Positions 24,879-31,953 of a DNA stretch of 33,036 nt are shown one piece after another. Under the pieces are notes generated by a model. The model was not told where the DNA came from. It did not search any database and saw nothing but the letters and a program-made list of their open reading frames with translations. The stretch lies in contig DVGT01000037.1 in assembly GCA_018712555.1 (NCBI GenBank), positions 1 to 33,036 of the forward strand, read 5' to 3'. The position numbers and the translations under genes are program-made. The stretch's first letter is position 1; the number at the start of each line of letters is the position of its first letter. Source of the stretch: Faecimorpha stercoravium. GTDB taxonomy: Bacteria; Bacillota; Clostridia; Lachnospirales; Bianqueaceae.

Positions 24879-25027
24879 GTGCAAATCCGAAAAAATCGGT
24901 TTCACGAATGTAAAGGGATATTTTAATAAGAAATTGTCTGGAAGAACGGAGCGATTGTAAGAGGTGTGGCGAATTTGATGTGATTATATATAAAAAATAA
25001 AGTTTGCAAAAAAATTGATTGGGCATA

Positions 25028-25056
25028 TTGACAAGCGGGATATGAAATGTTACACT
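25028..25056 (+). promoter_or_regulatory. Sigma-A promoter of the carbohydrate ABC importer operon
   Basis: TTGACA (25028-25033), 17 bp, TACACT (25051-25056). The start would be near 25063, at the first in-frame ATG of the permease frame, which argues for the later TTG start. The 24879-25027 interval shows nothing else recognisable. Confidence 0.8.
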
Positions 25057-25099
25057 ATATTCAATGATAGTTCAAATTTTACGGAAAAGGGGTGTTCCA

Positions 25100-26032
25100 T
25101 TGAAAGCAAAAACGCAAACCAAAAAGAGAAATTCGACATGGATGTATCTTCGCAATCACTGGCTCCTGTATGCGATGTTGATTTTGCCCATCGTATACTA
25201 TGTACTATTCCAGTATTTTCCCATGTACGGACTTTTGATCGCATTTAAGGATTATAACCTGTTTAAGGGTGTATGGGACAGTCCCTGGGTAGGATTTAAG
25301 GTTTTTGAAGAGGTGTTCAGAACCAGTAATTTCTGGTCCAGCATCAAAAATACGCTGGTGCTCAATGGATTAAATCTTTTGATCGGGTTCCCGGCTCCTA
25401 TTATTCTGGCGCTGATGCTGAATGAGATCAATAACGGAATTTTCAAAAAAGGAATTCAGACCGTACTGTATCTGCCGCACTTTATTTCCTGGGTCATTAT
25501 CGGCGGTATGATGTATCAGATTTTCTCAACGACAAGCGGTATGATCAATTCTGTGGTTAAGCTGTTTGGCGGCGAACCGGTACCGTTCTTGACGGATAAT
25601 GGCTGGTGGGTCTTTGTATACGTGGTCGTCAGCGTCTGGCATGAGATTGGCTGGGGCGCGATTATCTATATGTCCGCGATTACCGGAATTTCAGCGGATA
25701 TCTATGAGGCGGCCAAGGTGGATGGATGCAGCCGCTTCCGTATGATGTGGAATATTACGCTGCCTAATATTCTGGGCACTGTTATGATTATGCTGATCCT
25801 GAAGATCGGGAGCATGGCCAGTATTGGATTCGAGCAGCCGCTGTCATTGGGTAATGATACCGTACGGGATGCTTCGGATGTAATCAGTACATATGCATAC
25901 CGAATCGGTATTCAGAGCAACCGCTTTAATGTGGCAACCGCAATTACATTGTTCCAGTCTGTGATCAACTTCTTCCTTGTCATTGGTTCTAACACGTTGA
26001 GTAAGAAGTTGACTGGAGAGGGTATCTGGTAA
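25100..26032 (+). CDS. Carbohydrate ABC transporter permease, LplB type
   Basis: 310 residues from TTG at 25100, 7 nt after AAAGGGG. The ATG at 25064 coincides with the predicted transcription start and lacks a ribosome site, but remains possible. Six membrane helices are expected, beginning with LLYAMLILPIVYYVLFQYFPMYGLLIAF, the usual LplB start. The EAA motif (EAAKVDGCSRFRMMWNITLPNI, about 215-236) for contact with the ATPase is present. Together with YtcP-type and LplA-type proteins it forms a CUT1-type importer for oligosaccharides or polysaccharide breakdown products. No ATPase gene is nearby, which is normal because these systems share MsmK-like ATPases. Confidence 0.93.
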   Translation: MKAKTQTKKRNSTWMYLRNHWLLYAMLILPIVYYVLFQYFPMYGLLIAFKDYNLFKGVWDSPWVGFKVFEEVFRTSNFWSSIKNTLVLNGLNLLIGFPAPIILALMLNEINNGIFKKGIQTVLYLPHFISWVIIGGMMYQIFSTTSGMINSVVKLFGGEPVPFLTDNGWWVFVYVVVSVWHEIGWGAIIYMSAITGISADIYEAAKVDGCSRFRMMWNITLPNILGTVMIMLILKIGSMASIGFEQPLSLGNDTVRDASDVISTYAYRIGIQSNRFNVATAITLFQSVINFFLVIGSNTLSKKLTGEGIW

Positions 26033-26050
26033 GAAAGGGGGACGGGAAAA

Positions 26051-26929
26051 ATGATTAAAGAAAGTCGTGGCGATCAGGCCTTTAAGATCGGTGTGGTCAT
26101 CGTTGTTATTATCATTGCGTTCCTCTGTTTGATGCCGTTTTTGAACATTGTTTCGATTTCGATGTCTTCCAAAAACGCGGTTCTGGCAGGTGAAGTATAT
26201 TTCTGGCCTAAGGATCTGGATTTTTCGGCCTATGGGGTTGTATTTACCAACGTGAAGATGTGGCGGTCCCTCTTTTTCACAATTGTGTTGACGGTGGTGT
26301 CCGTTGTGGTTTCCATGGTCATGACGATTCTGTGTGCTTATCCGCTGGCAAGGACGGACCTGAAGTTCCGTCAGCCGCTGCTGCTCTTCTTCATGTTCAC
26401 GATGTACTTCACGGGCGGAATGATTCCGGCGTATCTGAATATCAGTAATTTGGGTCTCATGGGTTCTTTCTGGTCGCTGGTACTGCCGATTTCCATCTCG
26501 ACCTATAACATGATTCTGATGAAGACGTTCTTCGGATCGTTGCCTAAGGCGCTGGAGGAATCGGCCTATATCGATGGCGCGAATGATGCGGTCATTCTGG
26601 TGCGCATTATCCTGCCGCTATCCAAAGCGATGATGGCCACACTGGCGCTGTTCTATGCGGTATCCCGCTGGAATGGTTTCAGCGATGCCCTGCTTTATAT
26701 CAATGATGAGGATAAATATCCTTTGCAGCTGCGTTTGCGTCAGATCATCACGGCCTATTCTGCGGCGGATGAGATGATCAACGATACACCGGAGGCCCGA
26801 GCGGTTCTGGTAGCGGATACGATTAAATCCGCCTGTCTGGTTTTCAGCATGGTTCCTATTTTGCTGGTATATCCATGGCTGCAGAAGTATTTTGTGAAAG
26901 GTGTCATGATCGGCTCTGTGAAGGGTTGA
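26051..26929 (+). CDS. Carbohydrate ABC transporter permease, YtcP type
   Basis: 292 residues, second membrane subunit of the importer. The N-terminal helix is VVIVVIIIAFLCLMPFLNIVSISMSS; the EAA loop is ALEESAYIDGANDAVILVRIILPLSKA (about 173-199); the C-terminus is LVYPWLQKYFVKGVMIGSVKG, a hallmark of this subfamily. It pairs with the LplB-type permease 18 nt upstream. AAGGGGGACGGG lies before the ATG. Confidence 0.95.
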   Translation: MIKESRGDQAFKIGVVIVVIIIAFLCLMPFLNIVSISMSSKNAVLAGEVYFWPKDLDFSAYGVVFTNVKMWRSLFFTIVLTVVSVVVSMVMTILCAYPLARTDLKFRQPLLLFFMFTMYFTGGMIPAYLNISNLGLMGSFWSLVLPISISTYNMILMKTFFGSLPKALEESAYIDGANDAVILVRIILPLSKAMMATLALFYAVSRWNGFSDALLYINDEDKYPLQLRLRQIITAYSAADEMINDTPEARAVLVADTIKSACLVFSMVPILLVYPWLQKYFVKGVMIGSVKG

Positions 26930-26968
26930 TTGGCATAGAAAACTAATTCATTAAAGGAGGAAAGAAGT

Positions 26969-28579
26969 ATGAAAAAATGGATGTCACTACTGTTGTGTCT
27001 GATCGTGATCTTGTCGACACTGGCAGGGTGCAGCGGAGACGGCGAATCCAGCGGCGGTGGAAATTCTGCATCTGGCGGCACCTCTCAGACAGGAGAGGAA
27101 AGTCAGGCGTCCGTTCCTTCGGGCGAGACGAAGACGATTACTATCAGTGTTTTCGATCGTGGAACGACTACGGAAGAGTTCGGAAGCGTAACGGAAAACC
27201 GTTATGTGGATTGGATCAATGAGACGTTTGGAGCTCCCAATAACATCAATGTAGAATTTTACGCGATTCCCCGTTCTGAAGAAGTCAACAAGCTGAATGC
27301 GCTGATGGCTTCACGGGAAGCGCCCGACCTGGTATTTACGTATACGGATTCTGTATATTATAATTTCGCCAAGCAGGGCGGCCTGGCGGCACTGGATGAT
27401 GCGATTGCGAACTATGGCCCCAATATCACGGCGAATCTGGCAGAATGCCTGCCGTATGGACAGTATGAGGGTGTGCAGTATGCTGTCTATGCGAAGCGCG
27501 CGGCCAGAGATATCACCGGTCATTATATTCGCAAGGATTGGTGTGATAAGTTGGGTATTGAGCTGCGTACGGACGAGAATGGTTTCTATACGATGAATAT
27601 TGATGAGCTGTACGACGCGTTGGTGCAGTTCAGGGATGCGGATGTGGATCAGACCGGACAGCAGATCTTCGCGATGGGTATGAGCGGTTCCGGCAATCAG
27701 ACACGTTCTGTGACCGGTATTCGGGATGCGTTCATGGACGCGGCCAATATCACGGACGAACAGATCGCCTGTGAGCCCGAATTCCTGTGGGCGGGCGTTA
27801 AGGAAGGCTTCCGTTGGCTGAATAAGTGCTATAATGAAGGTCTGATGGATCCTGATTATGGTACGCAGGCCGATACCACGCGTAAGATCGAATACGTGAC
27901 GGCGAATCGTACCGGGTACTGGACTGATGACAGCTGGTGGCAGGTTAATGTAGGCGCGGGCCTGGAGGCGCTGCATGAGAATAATCCGGATGCAGAAGTC
28001 GTGGCACTGAAGCTTGAGAACGTATACGGCGAGATGATGCAGCAGAACTATCCGCCGACCGCTATCATTTGCATGGTTCCCGTATTCAGTGAAGTTGTGA
28101 ATGAGACCGTGATGTATATGGACTTCCTGGCGGACTATGATAATGATAAGGTGCTGCGTTATGGCTTTGAGGGCGAGAACTATACGCTGGTCGATGGAAT
28201 TCCTACGGACATCAATCTGGACTATCAGAATCTGTCGGACTACGCACTGATGTACAATGGCGATCCGGATGAAACGATCAACAATGCAACCGTAGTTGCG
28301 TCTCTCCCGGATTTTACGAAGACGATCCGTGAGCAGAACCTACAGATCGGTATCATCGGTGGTTATACGCCGTATCCCTTTGGTCAGGAGATTGTGGCCC
28401 AGACAAATTACCAGACCGATCTGGACGCGAAGCAGGCAGAGCTGTACGTAAACAGCATCATGGCTTCGCCAGACGCCTTTGACTCCACATGGGATAGCTA
28501 CGTACAGGAATGGCTGAACATCGGCGGTCAGGAAATGATCGACGAGAAGAAGGCTGTATATGCAGAAAAAGAAGGGTAA
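26969..28579 (+). CDS. Extracellular sugar-binding lipoprotein, LplA type
   Basis: 536 residues. A signal peptide with lipobox LSTLAGC puts the lipidated cysteine at position 21, followed by a Ser/Gly/Glu linker (22-50). The rest is a large type-1 solute-binding protein domain with many aromatic residues, as in LplA-type proteins that bind oligosaccharides. AAAGGAGG precedes the ATG. It is anchored on the outer face of the membrane and hands substrate to the two permeases encoded upstream. Substrate unknown; there is no glycoside hydrolase in the operon to hint at it. A terminator follows. Confidence 0.94.
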   Translation: MKKWMSLLLCLIVILSTLAGCSGDGESSGGGNSASGGTSQTGEESQASVPSGETKTITISVFDRGTTTEEFGSVTENRYVDWINETFGAPNNINVEFYAIPRSEEVNKLNALMASREAPDLVFTYTDSVYYNFAKQGGLAALDDAIANYGPNITANLAECLPYGQYEGVQYAVYAKRAARDITGHYIRKDWCDKLGIELRTDENGFYTMNIDELYDALVQFRDADVDQTGQQIFAMGMSGSGNQTRSVTGIRDAFMDAANITDEQIACEPEFLWAGVKEGFRWLNKCYNEGLMDPDYGTQADTTRKIEYVTANRTGYWTDDSWWQVNVGAGLEALHENNPDAEVVALKLENVYGEMMQQNYPPTAIICMVPVFSEVVNETVMYMDFLADYDNDKVLRYGFEGENYTLVDGIPTDINLDYQNLSDYALMYNGDPDETINNATVVASLPDFTKTIREQNLQIGIIGGYTPYPFGQEIVAQTNYQTDLDAKQAELYVNSIMASPDAFDSTWDSYVQEWLNIGGQEMIDEKKAVYAEKEG

Positions 28580-28592
28580 GTAAAAACAATCA

Positions 28593-28623
28593 GGACGCTG
28601 CCGGTATGGCAGCGTTCTTTTTA
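28593..28623 (+). terminator. Terminator of the carbohydrate importer operon
   Basis: ACGCTGCC (28595-28602) and GGCAGCGT (28608-28615) form an 8-bp stem with a 5-nt loop, followed by TCTTTTT. Confidence 0.92.
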
Positions 28624-28650
28624 TATGTGGGCGGGAATGAAATATGGCAG

Positions 28651-29323
28651 TTTCCCATTATGCTGTGCGGAAAAGATTACAGCTGTAACAAAGTCGGGAT
28701 GAGATAATGGGAAAGCGGAAAGACATGCGGCAAATTCCCATTATGCTGTGCGGAAAATATTACAGCTGTAACAAAGCCGGGATGAGATAATGGGAAAAGG
28801 GCATGTGGGCGGGAATGAAATATGGCAGTTTCCCATTATGTTATGCGGAAAATATTACGGCTGTAACAAAGTCGGGATGAGATAATGGGAAAAGGGCATG
28901 TGGGCGGGAATGAAATATGGCAGTTTCCCATTATGCTGTGCGGAAAATATTACAGCTGTAACAAAACAGGGATGAGATAATGGGAAAGCGGAAAGACATG
29001 TGGCAAATTCCCATTATGTTATGCGGAAAATATTACAGCTGTAACAAAGTCGGGATGAGATAATGGGAAAAGGGTATGTGGGTAGGAAAGACATGCTGGT
29101 CTTTCCCATTATGCTGTGTGGAAAAAATTATAGCTGTAACAAAGTCGGGATGAGATAATGGGAAAAGGGCATGTGGGTAGGAAAGACATGCGGCAGTTTC
29201 CCATTATGCTGTGTGGAAAATATTATAGCTGTAACAAAGCTGGGATGAGATAATGGGAAAAGGGCATGTATGCAGGAAAGACATGCGGCAAATTCCCATT
29301 ATGCTGTATGGAAATAATGGGAA
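28651..29323. repeat. Array of eight palindromic repeat units (array 2) next to a nuclease gene
   Basis: Seven units of exactly 64 bp lie at 28651, 28734, 28829, 28924, 29007, 29102 and 29197. Each opens with TTTCCCATTAT (or ATTCCCATTAT) and closes with ATAATGGGAAA. Inside is a second dyad, TTACAGCTGTAA, complete in units 1, 2, 4 and 5 and one base changed in units 3, 6 and 7. The eighth unit (29292-29323) is internally shortened to about 31 bp, leaving mainly the two outer arms. Spacers are of two fixed lengths: 19 bp (GCGGAAAGACATG..GGCAA type, before units 2 and 5) and 31 bp (the rest). The interior reads in one orientation throughout. No conserved ORF runs through the units. Confidence 0.95.
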
Positions 29324-29329
29324 GGATAA

Positions 29330-30094
29330 TTATGAGGATGAGTGTCGTTGTTGTTTCAGCTTGGCGATGTGGTTCTGGCGTTTTGCTACAATTTTATCCC
29401 AGTCTTTTTCAATGATGCCCCAGGAACGGAAACAGTTATCAATATGCTGCATGTTGAGGATGCCGTCATGTTCTCGGAAGCAAAGCAGATTGAAGCCTTC
29501 AATGATGCCATGATTCTGGTATTGCATGAGTTTAATCTTGTTATTGAAACAATATTGGGTGTTGTGCAGCATCCCCAGATATTCGACGTAAATGATGGTA
29601 TCATGCACGTAAAGGGTGAAATCGGGATAATATGTTTTTCTTCCCAGTTTGAGGGGTTTCTCATAATCATAGTGAATATGGTGCAAGAATAAGTAGTCGG
29701 CTAATGCGAGTTCGGACTTGGAGGCAACATATTCGCCATGAATCGTTAGATGTTTTCGATGACTTCCGTAGGGATGGGCGTCGGCGATTTGCCGGGCCTT
29801 TTGTTTTTCGGAATACGCGAGAGAGGCTTTTGAGCGTTCGGCAAGGGAAAACTGTTGTAACTCCGCACAAATACCTCTCAAACGCCGCAGAAGGTCCGTT
29901 TTTGCGTTATATTGATTTTGCACTCGGGTTATATCCTCCCTGCGGACATAGCGCTGCCGCTGTTTGCCGTTGGCATCCGAAAACTGGATATATGCGTACC
30001 GTCCGCGCATCAGTAGGCTGCCTGGAGGCATCGCGCGCAGTTGCGCTTCAAGACAGTTCTTCTTCTCGATCAGTTCATAAACATTCAGATTCAT
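29330..30094 (-). CDS. PD-(D/E)XK-fold nuclease-like protein next to palindromic array
   Basis: 254 residues; AAAGGAGGAG precedes the ATG at 30094. The region 120-175 shows a restriction-endonuclease-like core: Glu128 in SKSELALADYL, then YYPDFTLYV with Asp158, then IIYVEYLG with Glu171. This is the E..PD..ExxG pattern of PD-(D/E)XK nucleases, with Gly at the usual Lys place or a shifted Lys. The N-terminal part (1-85) has a PPGSLLMRGRYAYIQFSDANGKQRQRYVRRED strand region and a basic helix, possibly a DNA-binding domain. The C-terminus is basic (KRQNHIAKLKQQR). The stop codon lies 7 bp from array 2. I do not recognise a named family. Nuclease fold is likely; cleavage activity and target are inference. 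Confidence 0.72.
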   Translation of the reverse strand: MNLNVYELIEKKNCLEAQLRAMPPGSLLMRGRYAYIQFSDANGKQRQRYVRREDITRVQNQYNAKTDLLRRLRGICAELQQFSLAERSKASLAYSEKQKARQIADAHPYGSHRKHLTIHGEYVASKSELALADYLFLHHIHYDYEKPLKLGRKTYYPDFTLYVHDTIIYVEYLGMLHNTQYCFNNKIKLMQYQNHGIIEGFNLLCFREHDGILNMQHIDNCFRSWGIIEKDWDKIVAKRQNHIAKLKQQRHSSS

Positions 30095-30261
30095 AGGTCT
30101 CCTCCTTTGTGTCTTTACTCTATATAATCGCTTTTTTTCTAAAATTGGCTGGTAAAAATCTGAATATTAAGAAAATGTTCATAATTCGGAGCCGAGAAAG
30201 AGAGTACCTGTGATACGAAAATAAGTGAATTTGCTTTATCAATAAAACCTTGAAAAGGGGA

Positions 30262-30401
30262 AGAAAAATCATATAAAATTCATACAGAATAGTCGGCAGA
30301 AATGCGATATGTTAAGATAAAACTAAGTTAAAGAGAATATTTCAAAGAGGAGCAAAATTAAAAAGTAGATTTCAGCATCGCAGGGAAAGGATGTAGCGAC
30401 G
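30262..30401 (+). repeat. Leader/promoter-region repeat, copy 1 (degenerate promoter)
   Basis: Positions 30262-30376 match 31787-31953, with shared blocks AGAAAAATCATATA, GTTAAGAT, TTAAAGAGAATATTTCAAAG and AAATTAAAAAGTAGATTT. Copy 1 retains a -10-like TAAGAT (30313-30318) but lacks the segment that carries TTGACA in copy 2, so its promoter is probably inactive. It ends just before the decayed lipoprotein gene. The preceding gap 30095-30261 shows nothing else I can name. Confidence 0.75.
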
Positions 30402-30640
30402 ATGAAAAGGAGTACGACAGTGGTTGTTTTGGCCATGGTTATGGTCATGACATCAGGGCTGTCCGAAAGGCGGTATTGTGATAGATTAGTTCTTTGGAAG
30501 CGGCGCCACAGGCATGGACGAGCAAAACCAGGTCGCGGCGCAGTTTTAAGGAGCAGGTCGATATTCAGATGGACAGTGACGGACAAAATAATCTGCTTCA
30601 TACAGCGACCTCCTTCCATGAATTTGCTGTTAAATATTCG
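30402..30640 (+). pseudogene. Decayed secreted/lipoprotein gene
   Basis: A ribosome-site-like GGGAAAGGA precedes ATG 30402 and a signal-peptide start (MKRSTTVVVLAMVMVMTSGL). The frame then turns into arginine-rich nonsense. In another frame a plausible secreted-protein sequence resumes (GSGATGMDEQNQVAAQF, then after a one-base shift near 30540 KEQVDIQMDSDGQNNLLHTA) and runs to about 30640. At least two frameshifts are needed, so this is a relic. Its leader is a copy of the one upstream of the intact lipoprotein gene at 32209, suggesting that both descend from a duplicated lipoprotein unit. Confidence 0.6.
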
Positions 30641-30678
30641 TGCAAAGTATTGTTTTCTTCGTGCAAATGACATATACT
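30637..30678 (+). promoter_or_regulatory. Promoter and direct-repeat operator of the toxin-antitoxin operon
   Basis: TTGTTT (30650-30655), 17 bp, TATACT (30673-30678). The 10-mer TTCGTGCAAA occurs at 30637-30646 and 30658-30667, spaced 21 bp (two helical turns), flanking the -35 box. Such an arrangement is expected for autorepression by a RelB/DinJ-type antitoxin, but the binding role is inference. Confidence 0.7.
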
Positions 30679-30707
30679 AAAAGTACCAGCAGAAAGGGGT
30701 TGATGAT

Positions 30708-30986
30708 ATGGCTGGAAATACCACAAATATCAGTATCCGCATGGACGCGGATTTGAAAGCACAGGCCGACGCTCTTTTCAATGAGTTGGGCATGAACCTG
30801 ACTACGGCGTTTAATATTTTCGTGCGCCAGTCGCTTCGTGAAGGCGGCATTCCCTTTGAAGTGAAGCTGGAACAGCCGAACAAGGAAACGATTGCTGCCA
30901 TGCTGGAAGCGGAGAGGATTGCAAAAGACCCATCTGTAAAAGGCTACAATGACCTTGACGAGTTGTTTGCCGACCTGAAAAAATGA
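30708..30986 (+). CDS. RelB/DinJ-family antitoxin
   Basis: 92 residues. TTNISIRMDADLKAQADALFNELGMNLTTAFNIFVRQSLREGGIPFEV is the ribbon-helix-helix DNA-binding and dimerisation domain of RelB/DinJ. The C-terminal part (about 60-92, ending DELFADLKK) wraps the toxin. It neutralises the partner toxin and represses the operon. The ATG has AGAAAGGGGTTGATG upstream. Its stop overlaps the toxin start (ATGA at 30983-30986), the usual coupling for type II systems. Confidence 0.95.
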   Translation: MAGNTTNISIRMDADLKAQADALFNELGMNLTTAFNIFVRQSLREGGIPFEVKLEQPNKETIAAMLEAERIAKDPSVKGYNDLDELFADLKK

Positions 30987-31273
30987 GAAAAACAAAGTAC
31001 ACCGTCAAGTACACAACCGGCTTTAAGAAAGACTACAAACGGGCAATCAAGCGCGGCCTGAGAATCGAATTGCTGGAACAGGTCGTGGCGTTGCTGTCGA
31101 TAGGGGAACCGCTGCCGGATAAAAACCGCGATCACGATCTGTCCGGCGATTGGGTGGGCCATCGGGAATGTCACATTCTCCCGGACTGGCGGCTCATTTA
31201 CCGTATTGAGGATGATGTGCTGGTTCTGACGCTGGCCCGCACCGGGTCGCACAGCGACTTGTTCGGCAAGTAA
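30983..31273 (+). CDS. YafQ-family mRNA interferase toxin
   Basis: 96 residues of the RelE/YafQ type, a ribosome-dependent endoribonuclease. By pattern, His51, His64, Asp68 and His90 match the catalytic His50, His63, Asp67 and His87 of Escherichia coli YafQ (DHDLSGDWVGHRECHILPDWRLIYRI and RTGSHSDLF), so the toxin looks intact. It starts inside the antitoxin stop codon. Followed by a terminator 8 nt after its stop. It sits among mobile-element and pseudogene relics, consistent with horizontal transfer. Confidence 0.95.
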   Translation: MRKTKYTVKYTTGFKKDYKRAIKRGLRIELLEQVVALLSIGEPLPDKNRDHDLSGDWVGHRECHILPDWRLIYRIEDDVLVLTLARTGSHSDLFGK

Positions 31274-31281
31274 ACCGTCTG

Positions 31282-31314
31282 CCGCCGTATGGGGAAGCCT
31301 GTACGGCGGTTTTT
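31282..31314 (+). terminator. Terminator of the toxin-antitoxin operon
   Basis: CCGCCGTA (31282-31289) pairs perfectly with TACGGCGG (31302-31309), followed by TTTTT. Confidence 0.92.
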
Positions 31315-31316
31315 CT

Positions 31317-31404
31317 ATATTGGCCAAAGTTCTGGCTTCCGCTTCCTCCCGCATGGCTTTCATGTCGATGTTGTCCAGGGTGTTCAGCAGGTCGATCTCA
31401 CGCC
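31317..31404 (-). other. Possible fragment of an unidentified minus-strand gene
   Basis: On the minus strand one frame reads EIDLLNTLDNIDMKAMREE and continues AEARTLAN. It looks like real amphipathic protein sequence, flanked by stop codons and by the toxin-antitoxin terminator. It has no start and no recognisable family. Most likely a leftover of the mobile element that also left the DnaC relic. Confidence 0.35.
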
Positions 31405-31785
31405 GCTATTCCTTACCGTGCTACGGGTTTGGGGATGTTCTCTGAGGATAAGGCTGACTTTATCGCCAGCTTTGACGAATACGACCTGCTTATCATTGAT
31501 GATTTGGATGTGGAGCGCAGCATCGAGTATGTGATGGAGCAGATGTTTTTCGTCGTTGACAGCCATGATAATCACCACCAACCTGAAACTGGTTGAGCTC
31601 AAGAACTTGTCGGATTTGGCCCACGCCCGTATCTATGCCCGTATCCTGGAATGCTGCGCCCCGATCCTCTTTGCTGGGAAGAATTTCCAGAAGGAAAATG
31701 CCGGGACTACCAGACAGGCGGCAAAAGACTTTGTGAACCATAAAACGACGGATTGTTTTGCCGGACGGCGCATCCCTGTCTGGAG
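31405..31785 (+). pseudogene. Frameshifted DnaC/IstB-like AAA+ ATPase relic
   Basis: Two frames together give a DnaC-type helicase-loader sequence. The first (31405 to about 31560) has SFDEYDLLIIDDLDVERS with the Walker B motif, then EYVMEQMFFVVDS. The second (from about 31562) has MIITTNLKLVELKN, then ARIYARILECCAPILFAG and TTRQAAKDF. The usual residues between DS and PMIITTN are missing, with a frame change, so there is a small deletion. The N-terminal Walker A half is absent. Such DnaC proteins are carried by integrative conjugative elements and phages of Clostridia. The relic ends abruptly against leader copy 2 at 31787. Confidence 0.75.
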
Positions 31786-31786
31786 A

Positions 31787-31953
31787 AAGAAAAATCATAT
31801 AGAATTCATGCGGAATGGTAGGCGGAAATATGATAAAATTGATAAAAACTATTGACAAAATAAGCGTGATGTGTTAAGATAGAGCCAGATTAAAGAGAAT
31901 ATTTCAAAGAGAATATTTCAAAGAGGAGCGAAATTAAAAAGTAGATTTTAGCG
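31787..31953 (+). repeat. Leader/promoter-region repeat, copy 2 (active-looking promoter)
   Basis: Second copy of the segment at 30262-30376. Differences: an extra segment of about 36 bp that carries the -35 box, and a tandem duplication of GAGAATATTTCAAA (about 31895-31923). It begins exactly where the DnaC relic ends. Confidence 0.75.
31852..31880 (+). promoter_or_regulatory. Sigma-A promoter upstream of the intact lipoprotein gene
   Basis: TTGACA (31852-31857), 17 bp, TAAGAT (31875-31880). Start near 31887 gives a leader of about 320 nt, unusually long, containing hairpins at about 31952-31966 (AGCGT/ACGCT) and 32149-32182. Confidence 0.8.

Noticed and set aside
25064..25099. ATG at 25064 as permease start
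   Set aside because: It coincides with the predicted transcription start and has no ribosome site; TTG at 25100 fits better, though a leaderless start cannot be excluded.
25028..28623. Importer lacking ATPase as an anomaly
   Set aside because: LplB/YtcP-type importers normally share an ATPase encoded elsewhere.
28651..29323. CRISPR array with nuclease as Cas protein
   Set aside because: Spacers are of two repeated sequences rather than unique, and the nuclease lacks Cas1, Cas9, Cas12 or RuvC/HNH features.
30323..30673. 116-codon minus-strand frame opposite the lipoprotein relic
   Set aside because: No ribosome site, unusual composition, and it crosses the leader repeat and the toxin-antitoxin promoter region.
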